Source: Planococcus citri
Lineage: Eukaryota; Arthropoda; Insecta; Hemiptera; Pseudococcidae
Assembly (NCBI RefSeq): GCF_950023065.1
Contig: NC_088681.1
Coordinates: 58,252,836-58,316,835, forward strand
Direction: 5' to 3'
Length of the DNA stretch: 64,000 bases
Part shown: positions 32,661 to 43,705 of the stretch, piece by piece
Layout: every line of letters begins with the position of its first letter
How positions within the stretch are numbered: position 1 is the stretch's first letter
The notes under the pieces: model-generated
Told to the model about the DNA's origin: nothing
Database searches by the model: none
Seen by the model: only the letters and a program-made list of their open reading frames with translations
Program-made: the position numbers and the translations under genes

Positions 32661-35600
32661 CTGTGGGAGAGAAATATTTACATTATTAGGTATAAATATA
32701 TATTAAGGCTTTAGCAAGAGAATTTTTTAAACAGGCACTTTTTGATTTAAATGAAACAAGTCTTCAGCAATTTTTCAATTTTTTCCAAAAATTTCAAATT
32801 GCTGTAGAAGAGTTTGAAAAAAAATCTCAAAAACAGAAGAGTAAATCATACTAACCACAACGTTGAGCATAGCTGCTATTACAAACCCCATACTTTCTGA
32901 TACAATCGCCATGTAAATGCATATTATGGAAAATCGTGCCCCTCTGTTCCACTCAAATGGCTGGCCAGATATTATATACGAGACAGGAGCATAAAATAAA
33001 GCTAATATTATCTGCAAAGAAAAGTTTGTTCAAATAATATAGTTCAGTAGGTTTTTATAATAGGCTAGGTGATGAAGGAAAAACGAAAATGAACTCGTCA
33101 TGTGATACCTGTAATACGGTTGTTGAGAAAACAAGAGCAAAAAAATAAGCGTTTAGACCGTACCATCTATTGAGATGTTCTCTGCGCAGAAATTTAATTT
33201 CCCTGGGAACTGTGAATAATTTTTTTTTTTTTCAATATGGACTCGAATACCTATCTTTTTTATAACGAAACATAAATACTCGTAAGTATACTTACAACGT
33301 AAAAGTACTGGGAACATTGGAACATATAAAAAAATTATTGCGGTAATCACACAGAAACCAAAGTTGTTCAATGATTTAGATGCATCGTTTCCTTTTTGAA
33401 AATACATTGCACCGACAAAAACGCCGATAAATAGGTATGTTGTTAATTTAATCAGAAGGAAGTTCTGCGAAGAAGAAAAATAGAAATAGGTAAGTACTGC
33501 AATATTAAAAATATACAGGGTGCCCAGAAATATCGAGTAACCCTAAGAAAGTTTTTCACTAAAAATATAGGTTGGCAACGTGAAATAGATGCATATGATT
33601 GGTGGAATGTTATCTCTCCAGTCAAATAACCAATCATGTGCTATCATTATTATCATTCACTGTGACCAACCGAAGTATTTTAGCAGAAAACTTTTTTAAG
33701 GGTACTCGATATTTCTGGGCACCCTGTAGATGTGTCTACATTATGGTGTAGGTATACAGTATGCCACAAAAGTAGTGCCGGATGGCTTTTATTTCTAAGT
33801 GGAGAGCTAGAGAGATGAATGTAGCGGCGTTGATTAGGGAAAAATAGGGGCTTTCAAAAGCGACCTTGAAAATGTCAGGCCCATGCACAGGGTGTCCACA
33901 AAGTGAAAAACCGGTTTGGTCAAAAAATTCAAACTGGTTTCTATTGGGGCAATGTACCTACTATTCTATACACACTAAGGCGACAAAAACGTGATATGAA
34001 TTTTTTGAAACCGGTTCATTAATTTGCAACCAGTTAACAAAAAATACCCAAAAAATGTAGATAGAGAAAAAATCTTGAAACAAAAGTTGTAGAGCGTGAA
34101 AATTACACAATTCTGTCTAATCACATTTTGAAACCGGTTCATTGGTTTGGATTTTGCAACCAGTTTTTGACAATCACCTAAAAGTCGGAGATGAAGAAAA
34201 AAGCTTGAAACAAAAGTAGAGCGTGAAAAATTGAACCATTTTCGCTGACCGTATTTTGAAACCGGTTCATTAATTGGCAACCAGTTATCAAAAATTACCT
34301 AAAAATTGAATATCGAGAAAAAAGCTTGAAACAAAAGTTTTGGGGCATGAAAAATTACACAATTCTGTTCAGTCACAATTTGAAACCGGTTCATTGGTTC
34401 GCATTTAGCAACCATGTTTTTGACAATCACTTGAAAATTGAGGATAGAGAAAAAAGTTTGAAACATGAGTTGTAGAGTGTGAAAAATAACATAATTCTGT
34501 CTAATCACATTTTGAAACCGGTTCATAGGTTTACATTTAGCAACCAGTTTCTGACAATCACCTAAAAATAGAAGAAAGAGAAAAAAGCTTGAAACAAATT
34601 GAACCATTTTTGCAGATTGGATTTTGAAAATGGTCAATTAACTTGCCACCAGGTAATTTTTGATAACTGGTTGCCAATTAACGAACCGGTTTCAAAATCC
34701 GGTAAGCGAAAATGGTTCAATTTTTAACGCTCTGCAACTTTTGTTTCAAGCTATTTTCTTCATCTCCGACTTCTAGGTGATTGTCAAAAACTGGTTGTTG
34801 AATCCAAACCAATGAACCGGTTTCAAAATGTGATTAGACACAATTATGTAATTTTTCACGCTCTACAACTTTTGTTTGAAGTTTTTTTTCTCTACCTACA
34901 ATTTTTGGGTATTTTTTGTCAACTGGTTGCAAATTTCAGGCCCATGCACAGGGTGTCCACAAATTGAAAAACCAGTTTGGTCAAAAAATTCAAATTGGTT
35001 TTTATTGGCGCAATGCATTCTACACACTAAGGCGACAACAACGTGATACAAATTTTTTGAAACCAGTTCATTAATTTGCAACCAGTTGACAGAAAATATC
35101 CAAAAATTGTAGATAGAGAAAAAAGCTTGAAACAAAAGTTGTAGAGCATGAAAAATTACACAAATCTGTCTAATCACATTTTGAAAATGAAACCGGTTCA
35201 TTGGTTCGCATTTAGCAACCAGTTTTTGACAATTGTCAATCACCTAAAAATTGGAGATAGAGAAAAAAAGCTCGAAAGAAAAGTTGTACAGTGTGAAAAA
35301 TTAAACAATTGTCGTCAATCAGATTTTGAAACTAGTTAATTCACAGCAAGCCACCAAAAGTTACCTGGTTGCAAATTAATAAACTGGTTTCAAAATCCGA
35401 TCAGCGAAAATGATTCAATTTTTCATGCTCCACAACTTTTGTTTCAAATTTTTTCTCTATCTTTAATTTTTTGGTGATTTTCAAAAACTGGTTACTAAAC
35501 GCGAACCAATGAACCGGTTTCAAAATGTGATTATACAGAATTGTGTAAATTTTCACGCCCTACAACTTTTGTCTTTTTTTCTCTATCTCCAATTTTTGGG

Positions 35601-38600
35601 TATTTTTTGTCAACTGGTTGCAAATTAATGAACCGGTTTCAAGAAATTCATATCACGTTTTTGTCGCCTTAGTGCTGTAGAATACTTACATTGCGCCAAT
35701 AAAAACCAGTTTAAATTTTTTCACCAAACCGGGTTTTTAATTTGTAGACACCCTGTGCATGGACCTGAAATTTTCAAGGTCGCTTTTGAAAGCCCTAATT
35801 TTTCTCTACTCAACGCCGTTTCATTCATCTCTCTAGCTCTCTCCACATGGAAATAAAAGCCATCGGGCACTACTTCGGTGTCATACTGTATAAATGTATT
35901 ATTGCAAAAAAGAAAAATACCAGGATTTTGATCAAATTCAGAATCGACCTTCGGACCTTGATTTTGAATTAAAAGTCACTCAGAAAAATTTTTAACTCTT
36001 GAGGTGTCCCTAAAAGGAAGATAAAGGTCTTCAAATCGACCTTCTTTCACTCTAGCTCCTACTAAACCTGTTTTGATAAAAATGGTCCAGTTCCAAAAGA
36101 TAGTATTTGAGATTCTGCGTCGATCTAGGCCACTATAATCATAATTCGAGATAACTGATAGGGTTCCACTGAACGGTTGAAAATTTGCAATTTTTCATTT
36201 TTGGCGAATTCGTGTTTTGAACATTTTTTCTTTTGAAATAATTTCGCATTAATTAGGTACCTACCTACGTTGAAAAATGAAGTGATATTATTTCAGAAAT
36301 AGAGGAACTGGGAAATGTATTGGAACGCGGTAGTGCCAATTTTTTAAATCATTACTGCCATAATTTTGAAAAAATTGAGAGTAGGTATTAATATCCAAAA
36401 AGTTATCAAATTTTTTCGATGCTTTAAAACTGGCAATAATGACTGAAAAATTATCACCGCCTTATTACAAAATATTTTCCCAAGTTCAGAAACGATACCT
36501 ATCTTTTATTTGATGCTTTGGCTTTCGATTAATGCAAAGTATTTGAGAAGAAAAAATTTTCAAAACACGAATTATTCACCCACTCCCCCCTAAACTGAAG
36601 TGATCTGCAAATTTTCAACTTTTTCTGACTGACTTCCGATTTAAAATAAAGGTCTTCGCCGAATTTGGTTAAAATCCTTCGATAACATAGGTATCAAGAT
36701 GGATCATTTTACTGCATTGAATATCACTCACCTTATCTCGCCACGTCTGCAGGAGCATTCTTCGTAAGAGAATATTAAATTGTAACCATCCGGAACATTT
36801 GAAATCGTATTCGTGTTTCGATAAATTATCATTTAAAAATTCTGTCGACGGTTTCAAATTATCTGAAATAGATGAATACAGAGTTTTTGCGAGTCGAATG
36901 GTTAGAGGAGTCAAGAGGTGTATGTTATCGTGTTAGGTAATCTTTTATACATGTGGTTCATGATGATTCAGCATCCTGTTTAAATGTAGCCTAATGACAT
37001 AAGTGCCCATAATATAGTAAATCGTACGTCTCATTTCATTTTTATCAAAATGTCGATAAAACACTACCTATACCTAGGTATTTTAATATTGATAAGGGAC
37101 GTTCCCCCATTTTCGACGATTGTGGCTTTTTTATGTTTGAAAAAACGTCCAAAAACACACCAACAACTCAACTACCTACTCAACAAACTAAATTTTTGGG
37201 AATCCAATTTTTTTATTGTGGAAATAGATAGTCAAAAATAGGCAGATAGATATTAGAATGTGATAAAACTGAAGTCTGGTTTACCTACGTCTAATATTCT
37301 CAAATCGATTGGCGATAACTTATACTTAGTTTTAAGCACTTTTGGAGCCTCTTGCATGACATCATCATCAGTGTAATAGCTAGAGGTACTGAGTGATTAA
37401 AAGGTAGAAAAGTAATTCGTTATAATTTTTTGACGCATTATTTTCTAATTTACTTAGTATTTACCTAATCAAGTTGTAAATTGTAATTTTTCCACTTCGA
37501 TTAGTCATTAATTATGTTGTAATATAGGTATAGAGCATAGGATATAGACCTATGCTTTACCTCATCTCTACCTTTTACTCAGTATTAGACTGATTTGATG
37601 ATGATTTCACAGAAATCAAAAAGCGTTTCGCGGAGAAATATAATCGTTTTGTGTCGTAAAAGTGTACTTATCTAAATTAACTGATATTATGATATGCTAC
37701 GTTAAAAAAGAAAAAAATGATCAAAATAATAAGCAGTGTTTTACACGATTTTTGCAATTTTTAGGAAACTTGGGGGACCATTGAAAGCGTTGCAGGAGGA
37801 TCGAATCAAAGAAATGAGTGGCACCCCCACCCCTCCACCAATGATTTTTATAATCCAATCACGAAAATTTTAAAGTTGTAAATATCATTAAATGTACGTT
37901 TCTTGGATTTTTTTCAATTTTTCGAATAATAACCTCTAAATTTGGCAAGCTTTTGAATGCTGAGCTTTCAAAAAACAAGCTCAAATTTATACTCAAATTC
38001 CAAAATTGAGACTTAGGTATGTATGACGAAAAAATCTCAGTGTTTATTGAAAAAAAACAACCCCTTATTTCACTTGCCACAAGAAAAGTTGAGGAGCCAA
38101 TAATAGCGATTTTTCATCTTCGAACGTATAAGGTCAATATGTACAAAAAAATGTTGAACAAAATTTGAGAACCTGAAGCCAAAACTGTGCTGATTTCACA
38201 AAATTGCCTAACAGCCCAAGGTACATAGATCTAATTAAATTCAAATCTGACACAATTGCATGTCATTTATAAAAATATTCTGATCTAATTGAAAAGTTAC
38301 TTGAACATTTTGTAAAAATATTCTTAAGAACATTAATTTGGATCCGTTTGCCCCAACATTTTTTTTCCTGACCAGATTTAATTTAAAAAATGATGTTATT
38401 GTGATGCAACTGGATGCAAATTTGATCCAATTAGATCTCATTGTCAGGGAGGATTCAGCATTTGTATGCCTCTATAGGCAGAATAAAAATTACTCCCTCC
38501 CCAATCGCAGCCCTACCTTAATTTTTTCTGATCCATAATAAATTTTTTTTTTAATTTGTAAAAATATTTGCACAAGCATAAGTGATTGATTTTTTCAATT

Positions 38601-41600
38601 AAAACATACTTCCACCTCTGAAGAATGGGTTGAGCAGACATAGGACATATGTAGTTCAGTAGTTCAATTTGATATAAGATCAATGATCATTAAGAAGCAA
38701 TTTTTCACAGTTGCTTCCTCAATTTTGAATTTTGATGGATGTAAAATCTTGAAAAAATGCCTTAGAGAAAATCTTCGAACGTCTGAAAAGAATTTTCAAG
38801 AAATTCTTTGAAAAATGGTTCCTCAAAAATGTTGGGGTGTGATGAAGCACCAAAATAATGTCAAGTTTCAATGGCTAAATTTTCATTTTCTTTTCAAATT
38901 TAACAATTTTCTTTGCCTGTTTGCGTTGCATCCACTTACCTTTATTATAATTTGCACTTTTGTGGCAAGATACTACATCATTCCATCTGTATAGACGACC
39001 ATTTTCAATAGCTTTTACCATGCTTTCATTGTGATCCCCATACTCTCTATTGACAACTTCTATCACTGTAAAAAATAAAATGAAATAAAATATCGCGATT
39101 ATGATACGTAAATAGGTAGGTAGGTAGGTACTTTAACTTCTTCAATTTTAAAAATTCACGTTTTTTTACCTAGGTATAGCTTTCAATTTCATCTCCAAAA
39201 AACATACCAAAATCTGCAGGATTATAGTTGATTGGGCAATTCAATCCTAACGTGGCCAAAAAAGGTACGATATCGTTCCCCAATCCGGCATACATACATT
39301 GTCCTTCAGCCATTACGTAAACGTGGTCGAAATGGGAGAATATCTTGGCACTAGGAGTATGTATGGTACAAATCACAGTTCTTCCTTGTTTGGCGATCAT
39401 TCGCAGTAATGATATGCACTGTATACTGGAAAGGTCATCTAAACCTCTGAAACAGAAATCATACCTATATAGCTGCAGGTAAGGGTAAGATGACGCATGT
39501 AGGTATATTTTATGAAACTAGTCGTATATTATGATTGAATGTTGACTGTAGTAATGATAGGTAGAGGTATGTACTAATTTGAACTTACGTAGTGGGCTCG
39601 TCAAGAAATAATACCACCGGATCATCGACTAATTCTAAAGCAATGGAGAGACGTTTTCTTTCGCCACCTGAAAGACGACCAGTTCTGGTGTTTTTCGTTT
39701 TGGTTAATCTTAACATGGACAGAATTTCTTCAATCTAAAGAGCAAATTTTGAACACTTTAAAATTAGGTACTTATCTACTTATCCTAATTCCTAGCTCAA
39801 AATACTAGAAAAATAAAATTATATGTAAATGCGTTATTACTTTTCTATGTTTCTCTTCAAGTGACACGGTCGTGCCTAATTTTAGGTCGGCTGCTATGCT
39901 CATATTTTCGAATACTGTGAACATCGGATGTAATAAATCTTCTTGCATGATGTAACGCGACAGTTTCCGAAATTTGTTCAAGTTTCTAGGCTCGCCATTT
40001 ATTAATATCGTACCCTTCCATTGACCAGTACTAAAAACAAACAAATGCACAAAAACCATTCGTATTTCTTTCTAGGAAGGGAGGGGGATTTTCATTTAAT
40101 TTTTTCAAATCTATCTACCTATTATGAAATTTCTATCAAAATACAAAAATACATAATATGGCATCTAGGAATACTCACTTATAACCAGCCAGCACATTTA
40201 AAAGTGTACTTTTGCCAGCTCCTGATGAGCCCAATATAGCTGTTAGTTGATTTGATTTGAACAGACCACTCACACTTTGTAATAGCTCTTTGGATTCTGT
40301 AAAATATAAGATTAAGTAGGTAGGTAAAGTTGAGTGGTATGGAACAAAAATGGTGCAGAAAAATGATTTTGAGTTCAAAATATGTGGAAAATTATTAGAC
40401 AGAAAAACTACTCCTGGTCTGAAGAAGAATGGACCGATTTTTTTGACATTTTCTATGTATGTGAAGCTTAATAAGAGGCAGTCCATGTCGTAATTAAAAA
40501 TCCGCAGCTTCTCGAGTAATTACAAATTAATTACCAAAATTTGTACTTTGTAGTAAAAAAGGATTTTTAAAAAAAGGGAAATGGACTATATCAAAAGTGA
40601 AGCCGAAATCAGTTTTGTTGATTTACAACCTTTATAGTCGAGGAACCAGCATAAGAATCTATTGCACCCCCCCCCCGGTTGAACCTCTGGGACAATTTTT
40701 CTTAAAAGGGAGGGGGTCCTAAAGAGCATTTCTAGCCCTTGTCCTCGAAAAAAGTGGCCCTACTTACGAAATGGCGGCCACTTTGATTGACAGGTCAGCC
40801 GAAATCGCAGATTTTGCGTTCCAACATAAGACTTGCACGAAATTTTTTAAACCGTACAGAGGTAGATCGAAAGATCAGGCAAAAATTCATCACCTGTCGA
40901 AATTTCAAGTGCTAAAGTGTGTTTTTCGATTTTTGGTGAATTTTTGAAAATCAAATTTAGGCCAAACATGAGGGAAAAAATCAAAATTTTACCAAATTGA
41001 CCTAGAAAGCTAAAATTTGGGATATACCCTATTTTTGACAAACCAAATCGATTGAAAACTGTTTCAAACCGTTTTGAGCAGTTCTGGAGCCTCCAGCAGA
41101 TTTTTGAAATTCGAAATTCCCACAATCTCTTCAAATGGAGTTGGAAAGTCGAAATTCATTCTACAAACTAATTTCAATACGCTACGAAGTCGACTGCACG
41201 TGGATTTCAAGTCGTTTTAGAGCCTCCAGCGACATTTTGAAAATTACTGGAGCTTCCAGCAGATTTTTGAAACTTGAAATTTCCCCAAATTTCATCAAAC
41301 GGAGATGAAAAGCTGAAATTCATTCTGCAAACTAATTTCAATACACTACGCCGAAGTCGACTGCAGGTGGATTTCAAGTCGGTTTGGAGTCTCCAGCGAC
41401 TTTTTGAAAGTTGCTGGAGTCTCCAGTAGATTTTTGAAACTTAAAATTTCCCCAAAATTTCATCAAACGGAGATGGAAAGCCGAAATTCACTCTGCACTC
41501 CGATTTTAACACCCTTTGAAGACGACTTCATGTGGGTTCAAGTCATTTTGGAGCCTCCAGCGACTTTTTGAAAATGACTGGAGTCTCCACCAGATTTTTG

Positions 41601-43705
41601 AAACTTGAAATCCCCACAACATTTTATCAAATGGAGTTAGCAACCTGAAAGTTTCCAAAAAACGCCTTACGACCTTTCAAAAAGTCGCTGGAGGCTCCAA
41701 AACGTCTTTAAATCCACCAGCAGTTGACTTCGTAGCGTATTGAAATTAGTTTACAGAATGAATTTCGGCTTTTCTAACTACATTTGATGAAAATTTGTAA
41801 GAATTTCAAGTTTCAAAAATCTACTGGAGGCTCCAGTAATTTTCAAAAAGTCGCTGAAGGCTCCAAAACGACTTGAAATCCACGTGCAGTCGACTTCGTA
41901 GCGTATTGAAATTAGTTTGTAAAATGTATTTCGACTTTCCAACTCCATTTGATGAAATTGTGGGAATTTCGAAATTCAAAAATCTGCTGGAGGCTCCAAA
42001 ACAGCTCAAAACGGGTTGAAACAGTTTCCAATCGATTTGGCATCTCGAAAATAGGATATATTCCAAATTTCAGCTTTCTAGGTCAATTTGGTAAAATTTT
42101 GATTTTTTTCCTCATTTTTGGCCAAAATTTAATTTTCAAAAATTCACCAAAAATCGAAAAAGGCACTTTAGCACTTGAAATTTCGACAGGTGATAAATGT
42201 TTGTCTGATCTTTCGATCTACCTTTGTACGGTTCAAAAAATTTCGTGCAAGTCTTATGTTGGAACGCAAAATCTGCGATTTTGGCTGACTTGTCAATCAA
42301 AATGGCCGCCATTTTGTAAGTAGGGCCACTTTTTTTGTGGGCAAGGGCTAGAAATGTTCCTTAGGAGTCCCCTTCAAGAAAAAAGTTGTTCCGGAAGATT
42401 TACCGGAGGGGGGGGGGGTGCAATAGATTCGTATGTGGTCTCCCCCGACTATTAGAAAATACATTGGTAAAATTTGAATTTTCAAGATAAAACAATGTGA
42501 AAGATCACATTCTAGATAAGAAATTTCTCAGCGGGTTTTTACAACCCATTTTGTTCACTTACTTATTTATTGCCTAATTTTATAAATGAAATAAGTTCCA
42601 CAATTGATAGAGGAGAAGATATGTACAAATGTGGACCTCTCATGGTTTACAAAAAACTGCCAGTGTTACGGTCAAGCAGAGTAGGTACTAAAAATTATAT
42701 CAGTACCTAGTGTAATAGGTGTAAATATAGACAATCTGGGTAATAATTTTGAATCCATGTTAACTTGGGTGTCTGTTATCAGCAGTTGTTTTTTTTGCAC
42801 GTTGTTTACCTCTAGTTGGAAAAATTTATGACTTTTTCATTCAGCAAATGGGCAATTTTAAATGAAGCGTTGAAAAAAAAATTATTATTAGCGAAGTAAG
42901 AAGCTTTCAATGTGTACTTTCAGAATATACATTGATAGGTATAGGTAATGTATTTGTCTTTACTTTAATTAATTTTCATAATTTTTTTCATTTTTCATAA
43001 ACTGAGCAACTGAGTTAACTTTTTGTAGATATAAAAATATGGACCCCTAAATTTTTTTATCTAATTTTTGATTCAATGTTGTTTAGAGCTATAGGAACTT
43101 TTTACTTTTCAGAGATTATTCCTAATTAAATTATTTTCTAGTAATTCTTACATATTAAATTTTTTCGTGATTTTTGAATAAATTTTCGCTTAGTGATTTA
43201 GAATTTTATTTTTAAAAATTCAGCTTAGAATTTTTTTTGAATGATGACATAATAATGAATGTGTTTGTGAGATCTCAAGTAAATTTTTTGTGATGTAATT
43301 TGTTTACCTACTTCATGTGTGTAAGTCGGAGTAACAAAACAAGCTACACACATGCGCAGCTGTCAAGTTGTTGTTGTTGTTTTTTTAATAGCATTTTCAC
43401 CATCATAATGTTTATTTAAATTTGCGTGCACAATACGTACCTACCTTCCAACTACCATCTTTACTGACAGGTACCGTAAAGGTAAGATTAACGAATTCGA
43501 TATCTACTCGAGGGCTTCCTTGAGTTCCATTTGCAGCAGACTGGATCACCGATGAATCAGGTTGATTTTTGTCCAGCTCATCGTGAGTATCGTGATTTTT
43601 TCCATTAGTGTAACGTTCTTCTCTCGGTTGTAAACTGGACATCTTTATCGATGTAGTCGATGCTGATGACATTGTCACCAGTGCCACCTTCATGGATAGG
43701 TACAT
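32259..43705 (-). CDS. ABCG-family half transporter (ABCG1/ABCG4-like), spliced
   Basis: Model, minus strand: complement(join(32259-32660, 32856-33011, 33109-33209, 33296-33464, 36732-36862, 37285-37388, 38936-39065, 39208-39446, 39589-39734, 39841-40030, 40179-40296, 43441-43705)), about 715 aa. The order is nucleotide-binding domain then membrane domain, as in ABCG half transporters. Visible motifs are Walker A GSSGAGKS, Q-loop YIMQEDLLHP, signature LSGGERKRLSIALEL, Walker B VVLFLDEPTTGLD, H-loop CTIHTPSA and the family phrase NPADFVIEV. The membrane part holds several hydrophobic segments and the REHLNRWYGLNAYF motif typical of the group. Such proteins dimerise and usually export lipids or sterols; the substrate here is inferred only. 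The linker between the two domains (37285-39065) is the least certain part. Three transposable elements sit in its introns. Confidence 0.85.
32856..33011 (-). CDS. ABCG exon (membrane domain)
   Basis: Acceptor TTCTTTGCAG lies before 33011 and donor GTTAGT after 32856. Its 52 codons read IILALFYAPVSYIISGQPFE, then SIICIYMAIVSESMGFVIAA. Both ends are phase 0. Confidence 0.9.
33109..33209 (-). CDS. ABCG exon (REHLNRWY motif)
   Basis: Too short for a plain open-frame scan but clear by homology: FPREIKFLRREHLNRWYGLN, then AYFFALVFSTTVLQ. Acceptor TTATTCACAG lies before 33209 and donor GTATCA after 33109. It enters with two bases completing Phe and leaves in phase 0. Confidence 0.85.
33296..33464 (-). 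CDS. ABCG exon (first membrane helices)
   Basis: Acceptor CTTCTTCGCAG lies before 33464 and donor GTAAGT after 33296. It reads NFLLIKLTTYLFIGVFVGAM, then YFQKGNDASKSLNNFGFCVI and TAIIFLYVPMFPVLLR. It leaves one base. Confidence 0.9.
33516..33726. mobile_element. 211-bp MITE with TA target duplication, in ABCG intron
   Basis: The left end CAGGGTGCCCAGAAATATCG is mirrored by CGATATTTCTGGGCACCCTG at the right end. TA flanks both sides (33514-33515 and 33727-33728). TA duplication with CAGGGTG-type ends is usual for Tc1/mariner-derived MITEs. Confidence 0.85.
33757..35888. mobile_element. 2.1-kb fold-back element with TA target duplication, in ABCG intron
   Basis: The left end is CAGTATGCCACAAAAGTAGT and the right end, read in reverse, is CAGTATGACACCGAAGTAGT. 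TA flanks both sides (33755-33756 and 35889-35890). The inverted arms continue through GTGGAGAGCTAGAGAGATG and GCGACCTTGAAAATGTC. Inside are many alternating copies of GAAACCGGTTCATTGGTT and AACCAGTTTTTGACAATCAC in both orientations, plus a repeated GCACAGGGTGTCCACAAA at 33891 and 34943. No transposase is encoded. Open frames here are by-products. Confidence 0.85.
35891..36731 (-). other. ABCG intron remainder
   Basis: AT-rich sequence, nothing recognised. Confidence 0.5.
36732..36862 (-). CDS. ABCG exon (linker into membrane domain)
   Basis: Acceptor CATCTATTTCAG lies before 36862 and donor GTGAGT after 36732. It reads DNLKPSTEFLNDNLSKHEYD, then GWLQFNILLRRMLLQTWRDK. The last phrase is the amphipathic stretch that precedes the first membrane helix in ABCG proteins. 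Confidence 0.9.
37285..37388 (-). CDS. ABCG exon (variable linker), 5' edge uncertain
   Basis: It reads TSSYYTDDDVMQEAPKVLKT, then KYKLSPIDLRILDV. The donor (minus GTAAAC) gives a phase that fits the exon at 36862. The acceptor is CAG before 37388, or an alternative TAG before 37379. Either needs two bases from the previous exon, which fits only if that exon ends at 38936 or if a small exon is missing. Confidence 0.6.
37389..38935 (-). other. ABCG intron, nothing firmly recognised
   Basis: Around 38270-38440 a few GATC- and TTAGATC-type words recall the GATC-rich family. A missing short linker exon could be hidden here. Confidence 0.4.
38936..39065 (-). CDS. ABCG exon (end of nucleotide-binding domain)
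   Basis: Acceptor TTTTTACAG lies before 39065. It reads VIEVVNREYGDHNESMVKAI, then ENGRLYRWNDVV...NYNK, continuing the NPADF phrase of the previous exon. The strong donor GTAAGT after 38940 breaks the frame into the next recognised exon. The weaker tandem donor four bases later (after 38936) keeps it. Confidence 0.75.
39208..39446 (-). CDS. ABCG exon (D-loop, H-loop)
   Basis: Acceptor TCTGTTTCAG lies before 39446 and donor GTATGT after 39208. It reads TGLDDLSSIQCISLLRMIAK, then VICTIHTPSAKIFSHFDHVY and GLNCPINYNPADF. The H-loop His is present and is followed by Thr-Pro-Ser-Ala. Confidence 0.9.
39589..39734 (-). CDS. ABCG exon (signature and Walker B)
   Basis: Acceptor GCTCTTTAG lies before 39734 and donor GTAAGT after 39589. 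It reads IEEILSMLRLTKTKNTRTGR, then LSGGERKRLSIALELVDDP and VVLFLDEPTT. It leaves two bases. Confidence 0.9.
39841..40030 (-). CDS. ABCG exon (Q-loop)
   Basis: Acceptor TTTGTTTTTAG lies before 40030 and donor GTAATA after 39841. It reads TGQWKGTILINGEPRNLNKF, then RKLSRYIMQEDLLHPMFTVF and ENMSIAADLKLGTTV, ending in phase 0. Confidence 0.9.
40179..40296 (-). CDS. ABCG exon (Walker A)
   Basis: Acceptor TATATTTTACAG lies before 40296 and donor GTGAGT after 40179. It reads SKELLQSVSGLFKSNQLTAI, then LGSSGAGKSTLLNVLAGY. Walker A is intact. It needs one base from the upstream exon, which selects the second of two donors there. Confidence 0.9.
40637..42449. mobile_element. Full CTGGAGGCTCCA-family fold-back element (1.8 kb), in ABCG intron
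   Basis: The ends are GTCGAGGAACCAGC at 40637 and, read in reverse, GTCGGGGGAGACCA at 42449, each followed inward by AATCTATTGCACCC and a C run. TA flanks both sides (40635-40636 and 42450-42451). Both arms carry AATGGCGGCCA, GACAGGTCAGCC and GATCGAAAGATCAG, then a middle with many TGGAGCCTCCAG / CTGGAGGCTCCA boxes. No coding capacity is present. Confidence 0.85.
42452..43440 (-). other. ABCG first recognised intron, remainder
   Basis: AT-rich sequence, nothing recognised apart from a short GTTGTTGTTGTT run near 43369. Confidence 0.5.
43441..43705 (-). CDS. ABCG first coding exon
   Basis: It starts MYLSMKVALVTMSSASTTSI, continues through a charged, probably disordered stretch (EERYTNGKNHDTHDELDKNQ) and reaches VDIEFVNLTFTVPVSKDGSW, the usual start of an ABC domain. 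An in-frame stop lies about 20 bp upstream of the ATG at 43705. ATGs at 43693 or 43672 are alternatives. Two donors lie four bases apart (GTAGGT and GTACGT). Only the downstream one, ending the exon at 43441, keeps phase with the Walker A exon. Confidence 0.75.

Noticed and set aside
34299..35243. Reverse open frames of about 110 codons with CQKLVAKCEPMNRFQNVIRQ repeats
   Set aside because: They are translations of the ACCGGTT repeat units of the fold-back element at 33757-35888. No homologue is recognised and units are split by stops.
43445..43445. Donor GTAGGT after 43445 for the first ABCG exon
   Set aside because: It leaves phase 0 while the Walker A exon needs one base. The donor four bases downstream fits.
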